A stretch of DNA of 64,000 nt from Erythrobacter sp. SDW2. GTDB lineage: Bacteria > Pseudomonadota > Alphaproteobacteria > Sphingomonadales > Sphingomonadaceae. The notes beneath the pieces were generated by a model. The model did not search any database and was not told where the DNA came from. It saw only the letters and a list, made by a program, of their open reading frames with translations. Below, piece by piece: positions 27,017 to 35,802 of this stretch. The translations under genes were made by a program, and so were the position numbers. The DNA is taken from the NCBI RefSeq assembly GCF_021431965.1, contig NZ_CP090370.1, positions 1,488,001 through 1,552,000 on the forward strand, read 5' to 3'. Position 1 is the first letter of the stretch. Each line of letters opens with the position of its first letter.

Positions 27017-27961
27017 ATGCCCGGTGGCCTTACCGCCCTGCTCGACGATATCTCGGTCATCGCCCGGATGGCGGCTGCCAGCATCGACGATGTTGGCGTG
27101 GCAGTGGGCAAGGCCGGGACCAAGGCGGCCGGCGTGGTAATCGACGATGCGGCAGTAACGCCGGGCTATGTCACCGGTCTATCCCCGGCGCGCGAACTGC
27201 CGATCATCTGGAACATCGCCAAGGGCAGCTTGAAGAACAAGCTGCTGTTCCTGTTGCCGGGCGGGTTGCTGCTCAGCTGGCTGCTGCCGCAGGCGATTAT
27301 CTACCTGCTGATGCTGGGAGGGGCCTATCTGTGCTATGAAGGCGCGGAAAAGGTGATGGAGAAGCTGGGCGGGGAGAAGCACGGCAAGACGCTGGAGGAC
27401 CCGATCGAAGACCCGGTCCAGTTCGAAAAGGACCGCATCAACGGCGCGATCCGCACCGACCTGATCCTCTCGGCCGAGATCGTCGCCATCGCGCTCAACG
27501 AGATCGCCACGCTGACCGACAGTTTCTGGACCCGCGCGGCGGCACTGGCGGCGGTGGGGATTGCCATCACGGTGGTCGTCTATGGCGCGGTGGCTCTGAT
27601 CGTGAAGATGGACGATGTCGGCCTGCATCTGGCCGAGCGGCAGGACAAGGCCTCGCAAGGTCTGGGCAAGGTGTTGCTCCTTGCCATGCCCAAGCTGCTG
27701 ACCTTCCTCTCGGTGGTGGGAACCGTAGCGATGCTGTGGGTCGGCGGCGGGATCATCGTCCATGGTACGCATGAGATCGGCTTTCACACGATCTACGACC
27801 TGTTCCACGGGGCAGAATATGCCGCCAAGGGCGCGTCCGGCGCGCTGGGCGGGGTATTCGGCTGGCTGACCTATGCCGGGCTGTCGGCGGTTCTGGGGCT
27901 GGTGCTGGGGGCGGCGATCGCCTTCGTGGTACACAAGGTGTTCAAGATCGGGGCGCACTGA
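27017..27961 (+). CDS. DUF808-family inner-membrane protein
   Basis: A 314-aa protein that starts [26 protein letters not shown], the signature of DUF808 (YedI-like) proteins. Hydrophobic segments lie at roughly 75-95, 165-195, 225-250 and 270-305. The loop [34 protein letters not shown] is conserved in the family. The function is unknown. AAGGAG 6 nt upstream supports the start over the longer frame. It is divergent from rpsF and is followed immediately (1 bp) by the GST gene. Confidence 0.85.
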   Translation: MPGGLTALLDDISVIARMAAASIDDVGVAVGKAGTKAAGVVIDDAAVTPGYVTGLSPARELPIIWNIAKGSLKNKLLFLLPGGLLLSWLLPQAIIYLLMLGGAYLCYEGAEKVMEKLGGEKHGKTLEDPIEDPVQFEKDRINGAIRTDLILSAEIVAIALNEIATLTDSFWTRAAALAAVGIAITVVVYGAVALIVKMDDVGLHLAERQDKASQGLGKVLLLAMPKLLTFLSVVGTVAMLWVGGGIIVHGTHEIGFHTIYDLFHGAEYAAKGASGALGGVFGWLTYAGLSAVLGLVLGAAIAFVVHKVFKIGAH

Positions 27962-27962
27962 G

Positions 27963-28601
27963 GTGGCCGATCTGCCCACGCTCTACACCTGCGCCGGATC
28001 GCGCGGACTGCGTTGCACCTGGGCGGCGGAGGAAGCGGGGTTCGAGGTCGACCTCAAGCTGCTGCCGTTCCCGCCGCGCTTTGCCGCGCCCGAGTATCTC
28101 GAGATCAACCCGCTCGGTACTGTGCCGCTGCTGGTCGATGGCGAGGCAAGAATGACCGAGAGCTGCGCCATCGCGCACTACCTCGCGACCAAGGACGGCA
28201 TGACCGATCTCGCTATCGCGCCGGGCGAGCGGGACTATGCAGAATATCTCGACTTCACCTATCTCGCCGATGCGACGATCACTTTCCCGCAGACGGTGTA
28301 TATGCGCTTCGCCCTGTTCGAGAAGGACAAGGGTTGGTCCGAAGCGGGCGAAGCCTATGCCAAGTGGTTCTGGAAACGGCTGGTCAAGGTCGAGCAGCAG
28401 CTTGAAGGCCGTGAGTTCCTCTGCGCCGATCGCTTCACCGTGGCAGATATCTGCGTCGGCTATGCCCTGATCCTGGCCGAGCGGGTGGGGCTGGACGAGG
28501 GCGTGCCGGAGAGATTGAAGGCGTATCGGTCGCGGCTCAAAGCGCGCGATGGATATCGGCGGGCGGTCGAGCGGGAGAAAGCAGGGCCGAGGGCGATCTA
28601 G
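27963..28601 (+). CDS. Glutathione S-transferase family protein
   Basis: A 212-aa cytosolic GST read from a GTG one base after the DUF808 stop. The N-terminal thioredoxin-like domain has LYTCAGSRGLRCTWAAEEAG, PEYLEINPLGTVPLLVDG and the glutathione-binding ESCAIAHYLA. The C-terminal helical domain includes EFLCADRFTVADICVGYAL, the conserved N-capping box of GSTs. The substrate is unknown. Its stop overlaps the convergent Mpl-like gene in CTAG. Confidence 0.88.
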   Translation: MADLPTLYTCAGSRGLRCTWAAEEAGFEVDLKLLPFPPRFAAPEYLEINPLGTVPLLVDGEARMTESCAIAHYLATKDGMTDLAIAPGERDYAEYLDFTYLADATITFPQTVYMRFALFEKDKGWSEAGEAYAKWFWKRLVKVEQQLEGREFLCADRFTVADICVGYALILAERVGLDEGVPERLKAYRSRLKARDGYRRAVEREKAGPRAI

Positions 28602-30028
28602 CCGAGCCGCGCCAGGATCGAGGCGGCAAATTCGCTCAGCGTGTCGTCCCGCGCGCCCATCACCACGATCCGATCACCGGCTGCGGCATTGGCGACGAGA
28701 AAGTCGCCGCAGCCTTCACGGGTGTTAATGTGGAACGCTTTCCCGCCAGCCTTGGCGATGAGGTCGACAATGCGCTCGCTGCCTTCGCTGCGGTCGACCG
28801 TGCCGCCGAAATAGACCGGATCGCACAGCAACGTCAGGTCGTCGGGGCCAAGCTCTTGCGCGAAAGTCTCGGCGAGCTCGGCCCCCATCTGTCGCAACGG
28901 GCCGTAGCCATGCGGCTGGAAGAAGGCGAGCACGCGGCCCGGATGGGCTTTGAGCGTGCGCAGGGTCGCGGCGCATTTTTCCGGGTTGTGCCCGAAGTCG
29001 TCGATCACTGTCACGCCGGATGGGCTGGTGCCGACGATATCGAACCGCCGCGCAAGGCCCTTGAAGCCGGCCAGCGCCGCCACCGCCTCCGCCACCGTGA
29101 CGCCAGCCGCATTGGCTCCGGCAATCGCCGCCAGCGCGTTGGAGAGATTGTGGCGACCGGGCACGCCCAGCACCAGCGGATGTTCGCTCCCGTCGCGGCG
29201 GTCGATCACGGTCGCGGCCTGCCGGGTCGGTCCGTCGGCGATGCTGCCGGGGACAACGGAAATGCTCGCGCCCTTGTCGTCGATGGCGAAGGTGATCGCG
29301 TGCTGCGCCCGGCCGACCAGTGCCAGGGCCTCGTCATCATCGGCATTGATCACCGCGACCTTCGATGCTGCGACGAAATCTCCGAACAGCACCCGCAGCT
29401 CGTCCATGCTCTTGTGGTCGAGGCTGACATTGAGCAGCACACCCACCGTCGGGCGATAGAACGCGATTGAGCCATCGCTTTCGTCTACCTCGGACACATA
29501 GAGGTCCGTGCCGCCGACCACTGCGCTGGCGAAGGGGCGTTCTGGCGAGACGAAATTCTTCATCACCGCGCCGTTCATGATCGTCGGCGCGCGCTCTGCA
29601 TGGTGCAGGATCCAGCCCAGCATGCCGGTTACCGTCGATTTGCCGCTGGTCCCGGCCACGGCTACCCCCGTTTCGGCCGAATTGAACAGCGCCGCGTTGA
29701 GATCGGCCCGGGTCAGACGCGGCAGGCCCAGTTCCTTGGCGCGGACGATCTCGGGCACGGTGTCCTCGATCGCGGCGCTGGCGACCAACACCTGCTCTGG
29801 CCGGGTAATGCCGCTGCCGTCCTGCGGGAACAGCTGGAAGCCCTGCCGCTCGAGCGCGGCGAACTTCTCCGGCGTGCGGCCCTGGTCGCGGCTGCGGTCG
29901 GACCCTGCCACTTCCGCCCCGCGCCCCTTGAGGATCGCGGCCAGTGGCTGCATCCCCGAACCTCCGATGCCGCAGAAGAACCAAGGGCGTGCAGTAAGGT
30001 CGGCGGTCGGATCGGGGAAGCTGCTCAT
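28598..30028 (-). CDS. mpl: Mur-ligase family protein, Mpl-like (murein tripeptide ligase)
   Basis: A cytoplasmic ATP-dependent ligase of 476 aa. It has the MurC/Mpl-type N-terminus WFFCGIGGSGMQPLA, the P-loop AVAGTSGKSTVTGML, the second-domain EVDESDGSIAFY, NVSLDHKSMDEL and the third-domain VIDDFGHNPEK. MurC-like features with LdcA divergently adjacent (57 bp apart) argue for Mpl, which reattaches the recycled tripeptide L-Ala-D-Glu-mDAP to UDP-MurNAc. The canonical MurC cannot be excluded from sequence alone, but MurC normally lies in the dcw cluster. The stop overlaps that of the GST gene in CTAG. Confidence 0.75.
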   Translation of the reverse strand: MSSFPDPTADLTARPWFFCGIGGSGMQPLAAILKGRGAEVAGSDRSRDQGRTPEKFAALERQGFQLFPQDGSGITRPEQVLVASAAIEDTVPEIVRAKELGLPRLTRADLNAALFNSAETGVAVAGTSGKSTVTGMLGWILHHAERAPTIMNGAVMKNFVSPERPFASAVVGGTDLYVSEVDESDGSIAFYRPTVGVLLNVSLDHKSMDELRVLFGDFVAASKVAVINADDDEALALVGRAQHAITFAIDDKGASISVVPGSIADGPTRQAATVIDRRDGSEHPLVLGVPGRHNLSNALAAIAGANAAGVTVAEAVAALAGFKGLARRFDIVGTSPSGVTVIDDFGHNPEKCAATLRTLKAHPGRVLAFFQPHGYGPLRQMGAELAETFAQELGPDDLTLLCDPVYFGGTVDRSEGSERIVDLIAKAGGKAFHINTREGCGDFLVANAAAGDRIVVMGARDDTLSEFAASILARLG

Positions 30029-30085
30029 GGGGATGCGGTTAAGCGGGGACTCGCACTTTGTGAAGCGAATGCTAGACCCTTATCC

Positions 30086-30916
30086 ATGACCCGCATTGCC
30101 ATCTGCGCCCCCGCGACCGCCATCACGCGCGAACACGCCGCAGCCGCGCAGGAATTCGTTGCCGCCGAGTTTCCCCAGCACGAGCTGTGGTTTCACGAGC
30201 AGTGCTTTGCGACCGAAGGGCATTTTGCCGGCAGCGATCTCACCCGCCTCTCGGCACTGGTCGAATGTGCCAACCACCCGGATTACGACGCCGTGTGGTT
30301 CGCCAAGGGCGGCTATGGCTCGGGCCGCATTGCCGAAGCGGCGGTTGCACGGATGAACGATGCCGCGCGCGAGAAGACCTATGTCGGCTTCTCTGACATG
30401 GGCTATCTGCTCGCCGCGCTCTATCGCTCAGGGATCGGGCAGGCTGTGCACGGATCGATGCCAGTCAGCGCCCGTAGCGAGACGGGGCGAGGCGCGCTGC
30501 GGCGGGTACTCAACTGGTTCTCCGGCGATGCCAGCGGGGTCGAACCCTCGGTCGACGGCAAGACCCCGGTGGTGGCCTTCAACCTCATCACGCTGGCGAT
30601 GATGGTCCGCACCCCGCTCTTGCCGGATCTCACAGGCCATGTCGTGATGGTCGAGGAAGTGAGCGAGCATCTCTATTCGGTCGACCGGTTGTTCTTCAGC
30701 CTCGCCAACACCTTGCCGCGCATTGCCGGCCTGCGGCTCGGCTCGGTGACCGACGTGCCTGAGAACGACCGCGAATTCGGGCAGACGGCAGAGGAGATCG
30801 CGCAATTCTGGTGCGACCGGGCGGGCATTCCCTACCTCGGCCGCGCGCGGATCGGGCACACCGGGGATAACCACGTGGTACCCTTCGGGGTTGCGAGTCC
30901 GCCGCGCCCCGCCTAA
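30086..30916 (+). CDS. ldcA: LD-carboxypeptidase (family S66, LdcA type)
   Basis: It removes the terminal D-Ala from murein tetrapeptides, giving the tripeptide that Mpl uses. The 276-aa protein begins MTRIAICAPATAITREH and has WFAKGGYGSGRIAE, the nucleophile Ser in YVGFSDMGYL, the Glu in MVEEVSEHLYSVDRLFF and the His in RIGHTGDNHVVPFG, the S66 Ser-Glu-His triad. There is no signal peptide, which fits cytoplasmic recycling. The start is the ATG 57 bp from the divergent mpl start; the much longer upstream frame is an antisense shadow of mpl. Confidence 0.92.
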   Translation: MTRIAICAPATAITREHAAAAQEFVAAEFPQHELWFHEQCFATEGHFAGSDLTRLSALVECANHPDYDAVWFAKGGYGSGRIAEAAVARMNDAAREKTYVGFSDMGYLLAALYRSGIGQAVHGSMPVSARSETGRGALRRVLNWFSGDASGVEPSVDGKTPVVAFNLITLAMMVRTPLLPDLTGHVVMVEEVSEHLYSVDRLFFSLANTLPRIAGLRLGSVTDVPENDREFGQTAEEIAQFWCDRAGIPYLGRARIGHTGDNHVVPFGVASPPRPA

Positions 30917-30942
30917 CCGCGCCGCTCCGGAGGAGATATCTG

Positions 30943-31881
30943 ATGCGAGCTTTCATTTTTCCCGGCCAGGGCAGCCAGAAAGTCGGCATGGGGGCGGAAC
31001 TTGCCGCTGCCAGCGCCGCTGCGCGCGAGGTGTTCGAGGAAGTCGACGAAGCGCTGAGCCAGACGCTGAGCGACATCATGCGCGAGGGTCCTGAAGCCGA
31101 CCTGACGCTGACCGAGAATGCCCAGCCCGCGATCATGGCCAATGCCATCGCCACACTGCGGGTGCTGGAGCGCGAATTCGGCGTCAAGCTGACGGAGAAG
31201 GGCGTGTGCGTCGCAGGGCACTCGCTTGGCGAATACACGGCGCTTTGTGCGGTCGAGGCTTTCTCGCTGGCCGATACGGCGCGGCTGCTCAAGCTGCGCG
31301 GACAGGCAATGCAGGCGGCTGTGCCGGTGGGTGAGGGCGCGATGGCGGCGCTGCTGGGGGCCGATATCGAGAAAGCCACCGCTTTGGCTGCGGCGGCTGC
31401 CGAAGGCGAGGTCTGCGAAGTCGCCAATGACAACGATCCCACTCAGGTCGTCATCTCCGGCCAGCGCAGCGCGATCGAGCGCGCCGTCGCCATGGTCAAG
31501 GACTTCGAGATCAAGCGCGGCGTGCTGCTGCCGGTCTCGGCCCCGTTCCACTGCTCGCTGATGCAGCCGGCGGCCGATGCCATGGCCGCAGCGCTGGAGG
31601 CGACCCCGCCGCAGAGCTTCCTCCTGCCGGTCTATGCCAATGTCACCGCCGCACAGGTCACTGACGCCGACGAAGAGCGCGCCCTGCTGGTGCAGCAAGT
31701 CACCGGCCGAGTCCGCTGGCGCGAGAGTGTCTCCGGCATGCGGGCTGCGGGGGTCGAGCATTTCATCGAACTCGGCGGCAAGGTCCTCGGCCCCATGGTG
31801 GGCCGGATCGAGAAGGATGCGGCTGTCACCAGCGCGGTGACGATGGAAGAGCTCGGAGCGCTCGCGAAGGAGATTGGCTGA
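30943..31881 (+). CDS. fabD: Malonyl-CoA:ACP transacylase
   Basis: It loads malonate on acyl carrier protein for fatty acid synthesis. The 312-aa protein has FIFPGQGSQKVGMG at the N-terminus, ENAQPAIMANA (Gln), GHSLGEYTALCA (Ser nucleophile, residue ~92), the Arg in KLRGQAMQ and the catalytic His in SAPFHCSLM. A GGAGGAG ribosome binding site lies just before the ATG. The stop and the fabG start share one base (TGATG), so the two are coupled. Confidence 0.96.
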   Translation: MRAFIFPGQGSQKVGMGAELAAASAAAREVFEEVDEALSQTLSDIMREGPEADLTLTENAQPAIMANAIATLRVLEREFGVKLTEKGVCVAGHSLGEYTALCAVEAFSLADTARLLKLRGQAMQAAVPVGEGAMAALLGADIEKATALAAAAAEGEVCEVANDNDPTQVVISGQRSAIERAVAMVKDFEIKRGVLLPVSAPFHCSLMQPAADAMAAALEATPPQSFLLPVYANVTAAQVTDADEERALLVQQVTGRVRWRESVSGMRAAGVEHFIELGGKVLGPMVGRIEKDAAVTSAVTMEELGALAKEIG

Positions 31882-32636
31882 TGTTCTCGCTGGAAGGAAT
31901 GACCGCCCTGGTTACCGGGGCCAGCGGGGGTATCGGTTCCTCCATCGCGCGCGCTCTGGCGCGGCAGGGGGCGCGGTTGGCGCTTTCGGGGTCGAACCCG
32001 GCCAAGCTGCGGGCGTTTCGGGACGAGCTCAATGCCGAGTTCGGGCATGACCATGTCGAGATCACCTGCAACCTCAGCGACACGACCCAGGTCGAGGAGC
32101 TGGTGCCAGCTACCGTCGATACGCTCGGCAAGATCGATATCCTCGTCAACAATGCCGGGATCACGCGCGACAACCTCGCCATGCGGATGAAGGACGAGGA
32201 GTGGGACGAGGTGATGAAGATCAACCTCGAAAGCGCCTTCCGCCTGATGCGCGCCGCTGCCCGGCCGATGATGAAGGCGCGCTTCGGCCGAATGATCTCG
32301 ATCACCAGCGTCGTCGGCGCGACCGGCAATCCGGGGCAGATGAACTATGTTGCTGCCAAGGCGGGCCTCACGGGCATGTCCAAGGCCCTGGCGCAGGAGC
32401 TCGCCACGCGCGGCATCACGGTCAATTGCGTCGCCCCTGGCTTCATCCGCACCGCGATGACCGATCAGCTGACCGACGACCAGAAAGCCACCATCAATGC
32501 CCGCATCCCCATGGCCCGCATGGGCGAGGGCGAGGATATCGGTGCCGCCGTCGCCTATCTCGCCAGCCGCGAGGCAGGCTATGTCACCGGCCAGACGCTG
32601 CATGTGAACGGCGGCATGGCGATGGTGAGCGCCTAG
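31881..32636 (+). CDS. fabG: 3-oxoacyl-ACP reductase
   Basis: It reduces 3-oxoacyl-ACP with NADPH in each round of fatty acid elongation. The 251-aa SDR has VTGASGGIGSSIARALA, NNAGITRDNLAMRM, the Ser in SITSVVGATGNPGQ and the YVAAK pair; FIRTAMTDQLTD and GQTLHVNGGMAM at the C-terminus match FabG. Directly coupled to fabD. No acpP or fabF follows, so the usual fab cluster is cut short here; an SGNH gene comes next, 10 bp on. Confidence 0.95.
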   Translation: MFSLEGMTALVTGASGGIGSSIARALARQGARLALSGSNPAKLRAFRDELNAEFGHDHVEITCNLSDTTQVEELVPATVDTLGKIDILVNNAGITRDNLAMRMKDEEWDEVMKINLESAFRLMRAAARPMMKARFGRMISITSVVGATGNPGQMNYVAAKAGLTGMSKALAQELATRGITVNCVAPGFIRTAMTDQLTDDQKATINARIPMARMGEGEDIGAAVAYLASREAGYVTGQTLHVNGGMAMVSA

Positions 32637-32646
32637 GGGAAACGCA

Positions 32647-33264
32647 ATGCGCCACGTCGTCCTTTGTGGAGATTCGATCTTCGACAATGCAGCCTATGTC
32701 GAGGGTGGGCCAGACTTGGCGCAACAATTGCGCGACATCCTCGATCCGGGCGACAAGGTCACAGTTCGGGCAGTCGATGGCAGCATAAGCAGCCAAGTGG
32801 TTGGGCAATTTGCACAGCTGCCGAATGATGCCACGCACTTGGTGGTCTCGACCGGTGGCAATGACATCCTACACCACGCCGCAATGCTTGAACAAAACGT
32901 CAACACAGTGTCAGCAGCCATGGCAATGCTGGCTGCCGCCAAGGCAGAATTCGCGCCGCACCACATGGCAGCCGTCAACGCCTCCTACGATATCGGGCTG
33001 CCGGTTGCCTTCTGCACGATTTACGATGCCAATATGGGGCCCGCCATCAGTACGGCCCTGGGGATCTTTAACGATGCCATCACACGGCACCTTCACCAAT
33101 TTGGGCTCGATCTGATCGACCTGCGTCTGGTCTGTACTGAATCGGCAGACTACGCCAACCCGATCGAACCATCTGTGGCGGGAGGAGCGAAGATCGCTGC
33201 TGCCGTGGCACGATATGTCCGAGCTGTCACAAAGCGCAGCGAAGCGACCCGAGTTTTCCTGTAG
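32647..33264 (+). CDS. SGNH/GDSL-type hydrolase with unusual C-terminal block
   Basis: A 205-aa cytoplasmic protein (no signal peptide). Block I is CGDSIFDN (nucleophile Ser), block II has the Gly in VDGSISS and block III is STGGNDIL, typical of the SGNH superfamily. In place of the usual block V DxxH the C-terminus reads CTESADYANPIEPSVAGGAKIA, with no His in the expected spot, so either another residue acts as base or the enzyme is altered. The base composition is lower in GC than fabG, and the gene is 10 bp behind it. The substrate is unknown. Confidence 0.75.
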   Translation: MRHVVLCGDSIFDNAAYVEGGPDLAQQLRDILDPGDKVTVRAVDGSISSQVVGQFAQLPNDATHLVVSTGGNDILHHAAMLEQNVNTVSAAMAMLAAAKAEFAPHHMAAVNASYDIGLPVAFCTIYDANMGPAISTALGIFNDAITRHLHQFGLDLIDLRLVCTESADYANPIEPSVAGGAKIAAAVARYVRAVTKRSEATRVFL

Positions 33265-33431
33265 CAGCGCCGCTCGCGCCACTTATCCCCAAGGAATCCC
33301 GCCCCTTGGGCGATACTCCTTGCGGGGCATTGCAGGTGCGCTAGGGTTCGGGGGCATTTTTCCCGGCGCCCGGGGCGATTCCGGTGGGGATTTCGCATCT
33401 GTCGGGCGCACCAGAAACGAGAGAAGGACCG

Positions 33432-34559
33432 ATGAAGGCCACCATCGAACGCGCGACGCTGATCCGTTGCCTGTCCCACGTGCAGTCGGTCGTCGAGCGC
33501 CGCAACACGATCCCGATCCTCTCCAATATCCTGATCGAGGCCAGCATGGGCGGCGCGGTCAAGGTCATGGCGACGGACCTCGATCTGCAGGTGGTCGAAA
33601 CCATGCCTGCGGCCAGCGTCGAGAGCCCGGGAGCGACCACGGTTTCGGCCCATCTGTTGTTCGACATTGCCCGCAAGCTGCCCGATGGCAGCCAGGTCAA
33701 CCTCGAGGTGGCCGACAACCGAATGACGGTGAAGGCCGGCCGCAGCCGCTTCCAGCTGCCGACCCTGCCCAAGGACGATTTCCCGGTGATTGTCGAAGGC
33801 GACCTGCCGACCAGCTTCGAAGTTCCGGCCAAGGTGCTGGCCGAACTGATCGACCGCACCCGCTTCGCCATCAGCACCGAAGAGACCCGCTACTACCTCA
33901 ATGGCATTTTTCTGCACGTTTCGGACGAGGATACCCCGGTGCTCAAGGCGGCTGCGACCGACGGCCACCGCCTCGCGCGCTACACCATCGCCCGGCCTGA
34001 CGGGGCCGAGGGCATGCCCGACGTTATCGTGCCGCGCAAAGCCGTCGCCGAACTGCGCAAGCTGCTGGAAGAGGCGATGGACGGCAATGTCCAGGTCGAC
34101 CTCTCAGCCAGCAAGATCCGCTTCACTCTGGGCGGGGAGGGCGGCACGGTGCTGACCTCCAAGCTGATCGACGGAACCTTCCCCGATTACAGCCGCGTCA
34201 TCCCGACCGGGAACGACAAGTTGCTGCGGGTCGATCCCAAGGCCTTCTTCGCCGGGGTCGACCGCGTGGCGACTATCGCCACGGAGAAGACCCGCGCGGT
34301 CAAGATGGGCCTCGATGCCGACAAGGTGACGCTCTCCGTCACCTCGCCCGACAACGGCACCGCGACCGAGGAACTGGCTGCCGAATACAGCAGCGACGGC
34401 TTCGAGATCGGCTTCAACGCAGGGTATCTCAAGGATATCCTCAGCCAGATCGAAAGCGACACGGTCGAACTGCACCTGGCCGATGCCGGCGCGCCGACGC
34501 TGATCCGCAAGGACGAGAATGCGCCGGCGCTCTATGTGCTGATGCCGATGCGGGTGTAG
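33432..34559 (+). CDS. dnaN: DNA polymerase III beta subunit (sliding clamp)
   Basis: The clamp encircles DNA and tethers the polymerase. The 375-aa product starts MKATIERATLIRCLSHVQSVVERRNTIPILSNI, has LPTLPKDDFP, TRFAISTEETRYYLNGIF, ATDGHRLA and RVATIATEKTRAVKM, and ends LIRKDENAPALYVLMPMRV, the family C-terminus. The GAAGGA site and family start favour ATG 33432 over the longer frame. The 167-bp spacer before it holds a CCCAAGG/CCTTGGG hairpin (33288-33310) but no gene. dnaA, recF and gyrB are not next to it, so this is not the origin region. Confidence 0.97.
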   Translation: MKATIERATLIRCLSHVQSVVERRNTIPILSNILIEASMGGAVKVMATDLDLQVVETMPAASVESPGATTVSAHLLFDIARKLPDGSQVNLEVADNRMTVKAGRSRFQLPTLPKDDFPVIVEGDLPTSFEVPAKVLAELIDRTRFAISTEETRYYLNGIFLHVSDEDTPVLKAAATDGHRLARYTIARPDGAEGMPDVIVPRKAVAELRKLLEEAMDGNVQVDLSASKIRFTLGGEGGTVLTSKLIDGTFPDYSRVIPTGNDKLLRVDPKAFFAGVDRVATIATEKTRAVKMGLDADKVTLSVTSPDNGTATEELAAEYSSDGFEIGFNAGYLKDILSQIESDTVELHLADAGAPTLIRKDENAPALYVLMPMRV

Positions 34560-34680
34560 CCAATCGGGCGATGCCGGGCTGCAAATCGTCCGGTCGTCCG
34601 CTTCCGGTGCTCACGACCAGAAGGTCGCTGCGCGCCGGTTCTCCGCCCGAACAATTTTCGCTGCGGCCTCACCCGATTGG
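34560..34680. repeat. Large inverted repeat filling the dnaN - DUF2855 spacer
   Basis: CCAATCGGG (34560-34568) and CCCGATTGG (34672-34680) are perfect inverted ends, and the next ~18 bases inside are also mostly complementary (GATGCCGGGCTGCAAAT against ATTTTCGCTGCGGCCTC). The centre contains CGACCAGAAGGTCG, a small palindrome similar to a piece of the 2.4-2.6 kb spacer. It may end dnaN transcription or be a repeat relic. Confidence 0.6.
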
Positions 34681-34725
34681 CGCGCTGCGCTTTGGGTGTT
34701 AGGTCGTGCACAAAGGGAGATCGGC

Positions 34726-35802
34726 ATGACCAACCAAGTCCACGTCAAGAAAGACGAACTGACCACCACGCAGATCGTCCATGCATCCGACGCGCCACTC
34801 GCTGACAGCGCTGTTCGCCTTGCCATCGAGAGCTTCTCGGTCACCGCGAACAATGTCACTTACGCGGTGATTGGCGACATGTTCGGGTACTGGAACTTCT
34901 TCCCCGCACCCGATGGCATGGGCATCGTCCCGATGTGGGGCCATGCGCGGGTGGTGGAGAGCAATTGCCCTGACATTGCCGTGGGCGAGCGGGTCTATGG
35001 CTACCTGCCGATGGCCGACACGCTCGACGTGATCCCGGGGAACATCTCGAAGAGCGGTTTCATCGACACGGCGGCGCATCGCCAGCCGATGAGCCCGATC
35101 TACAACCAGTATGCGCGCCTCGCCGCCGATCCGGAGCATGATCCCGCGCGCGAGGCCGAGCGGATGATCTATGGCCCGCTGTTCAAGACCGGCTTCCTGA
35201 TCGAATACTTCATGCGCGGCGAGGGCTGGTTCGGGGCGGAGCAGGTGGTGCTGACCAGCGCTTCGTCCAAGACCGCGATGGGGCTGGCTGCCGTGGCGAA
35301 GCAGAACTCGCCGCAGGTGAAGCGGATCGGGCTGACCTCGGCCGGCAACGTCGCCTTCGTCGAGGGGACCGGGCTCTACGACGCGGTGCTCGCCTATGAC
35401 GATATCGGCTCGCTGGAAGTGGTGACGACGGTGTCCGTCGATTTTGCCGGCAGCGCGCAGATTTTGGCGCGGCTTCACCACCACTTCTCCGACCAGCTCA
35501 AATACTCCTGCATGGTCGGCGTAACCCATGTCGGCGAGCGCGGTGGGATGGGCGATCCGGGACTGCCTGGCACCAAGCCGACGCTGTTCTTCGCGCCCGA
35601 CCACGCGCAGGCGTTGTTCAAGGAACTCGGCCCGCAAGGAGCGGGCGCGGCGATCGGCGCGAGCTGGGGCTATTTCCTCGGCGCGGTCGACGGCGCGATC
35701 GCCATCGACCGCCGAAAGGGGCTGGAAGCAGCGCGCGAGGCCTACCTTGCTACACTGGCGGGTAAGGCCGACCCCGCGGTCGGGATCGTTATCGAGCCCT
35801 AG
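34726..35802 (+). CDS. DUF2855-family protein
   Basis: A 358-aa protein from MTNQVHVKKDELTTTQIV, with AAAGGGAG just upstream. The sequence MFGYWNFFPAPDGMGIVPMWGHARVVES and GERVYGYLPMADTLDV resemble the N-terminal GroES-like part of MDR dehydrogenases, and VVLTSASSKTAMGLA resembles their cofactor part. This fits DUF2855, which is thought to be MDR-derived. The usual GxGxxG is absent. The function is unknown. Its end shares CTAG with the convergent MDR gene. Confidence 0.75.
   Translation: MTNQVHVKKDELTTTQIVHASDAPLADSAVRLAIESFSVTANNVTYAVIGDMFGYWNFFPAPDGMGIVPMWGHARVVESNCPDIAVGERVYGYLPMADTLDVIPGNISKSGFIDTAAHRQPMSPIYNQYARLAADPEHDPAREAERMIYGPLFKTGFLIEYFMRGEGWFGAEQVVLTSASSKTAMGLAAVAKQNSPQVKRIGLTSAGNVAFVEGTGLYDAVLAYDDIGSLEVVTTVSVDFAGSAQILARLHHHFSDQLKYSCMVGVTHVGERGGMGDPGLPGTKPTLFFAPDHAQALFKELGPQGAGAAIGASWGYFLGAVDGAIAIDRRKGLEAAREAYLATLAGKADPAVGIVIEP

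Noticed and set aside
33432-34559. Origin of replication near dnaN
   Set aside because: No dnaA, recF or gyrB neighbours and no cluster of DnaA-box-like sequences in the flanking spacers.
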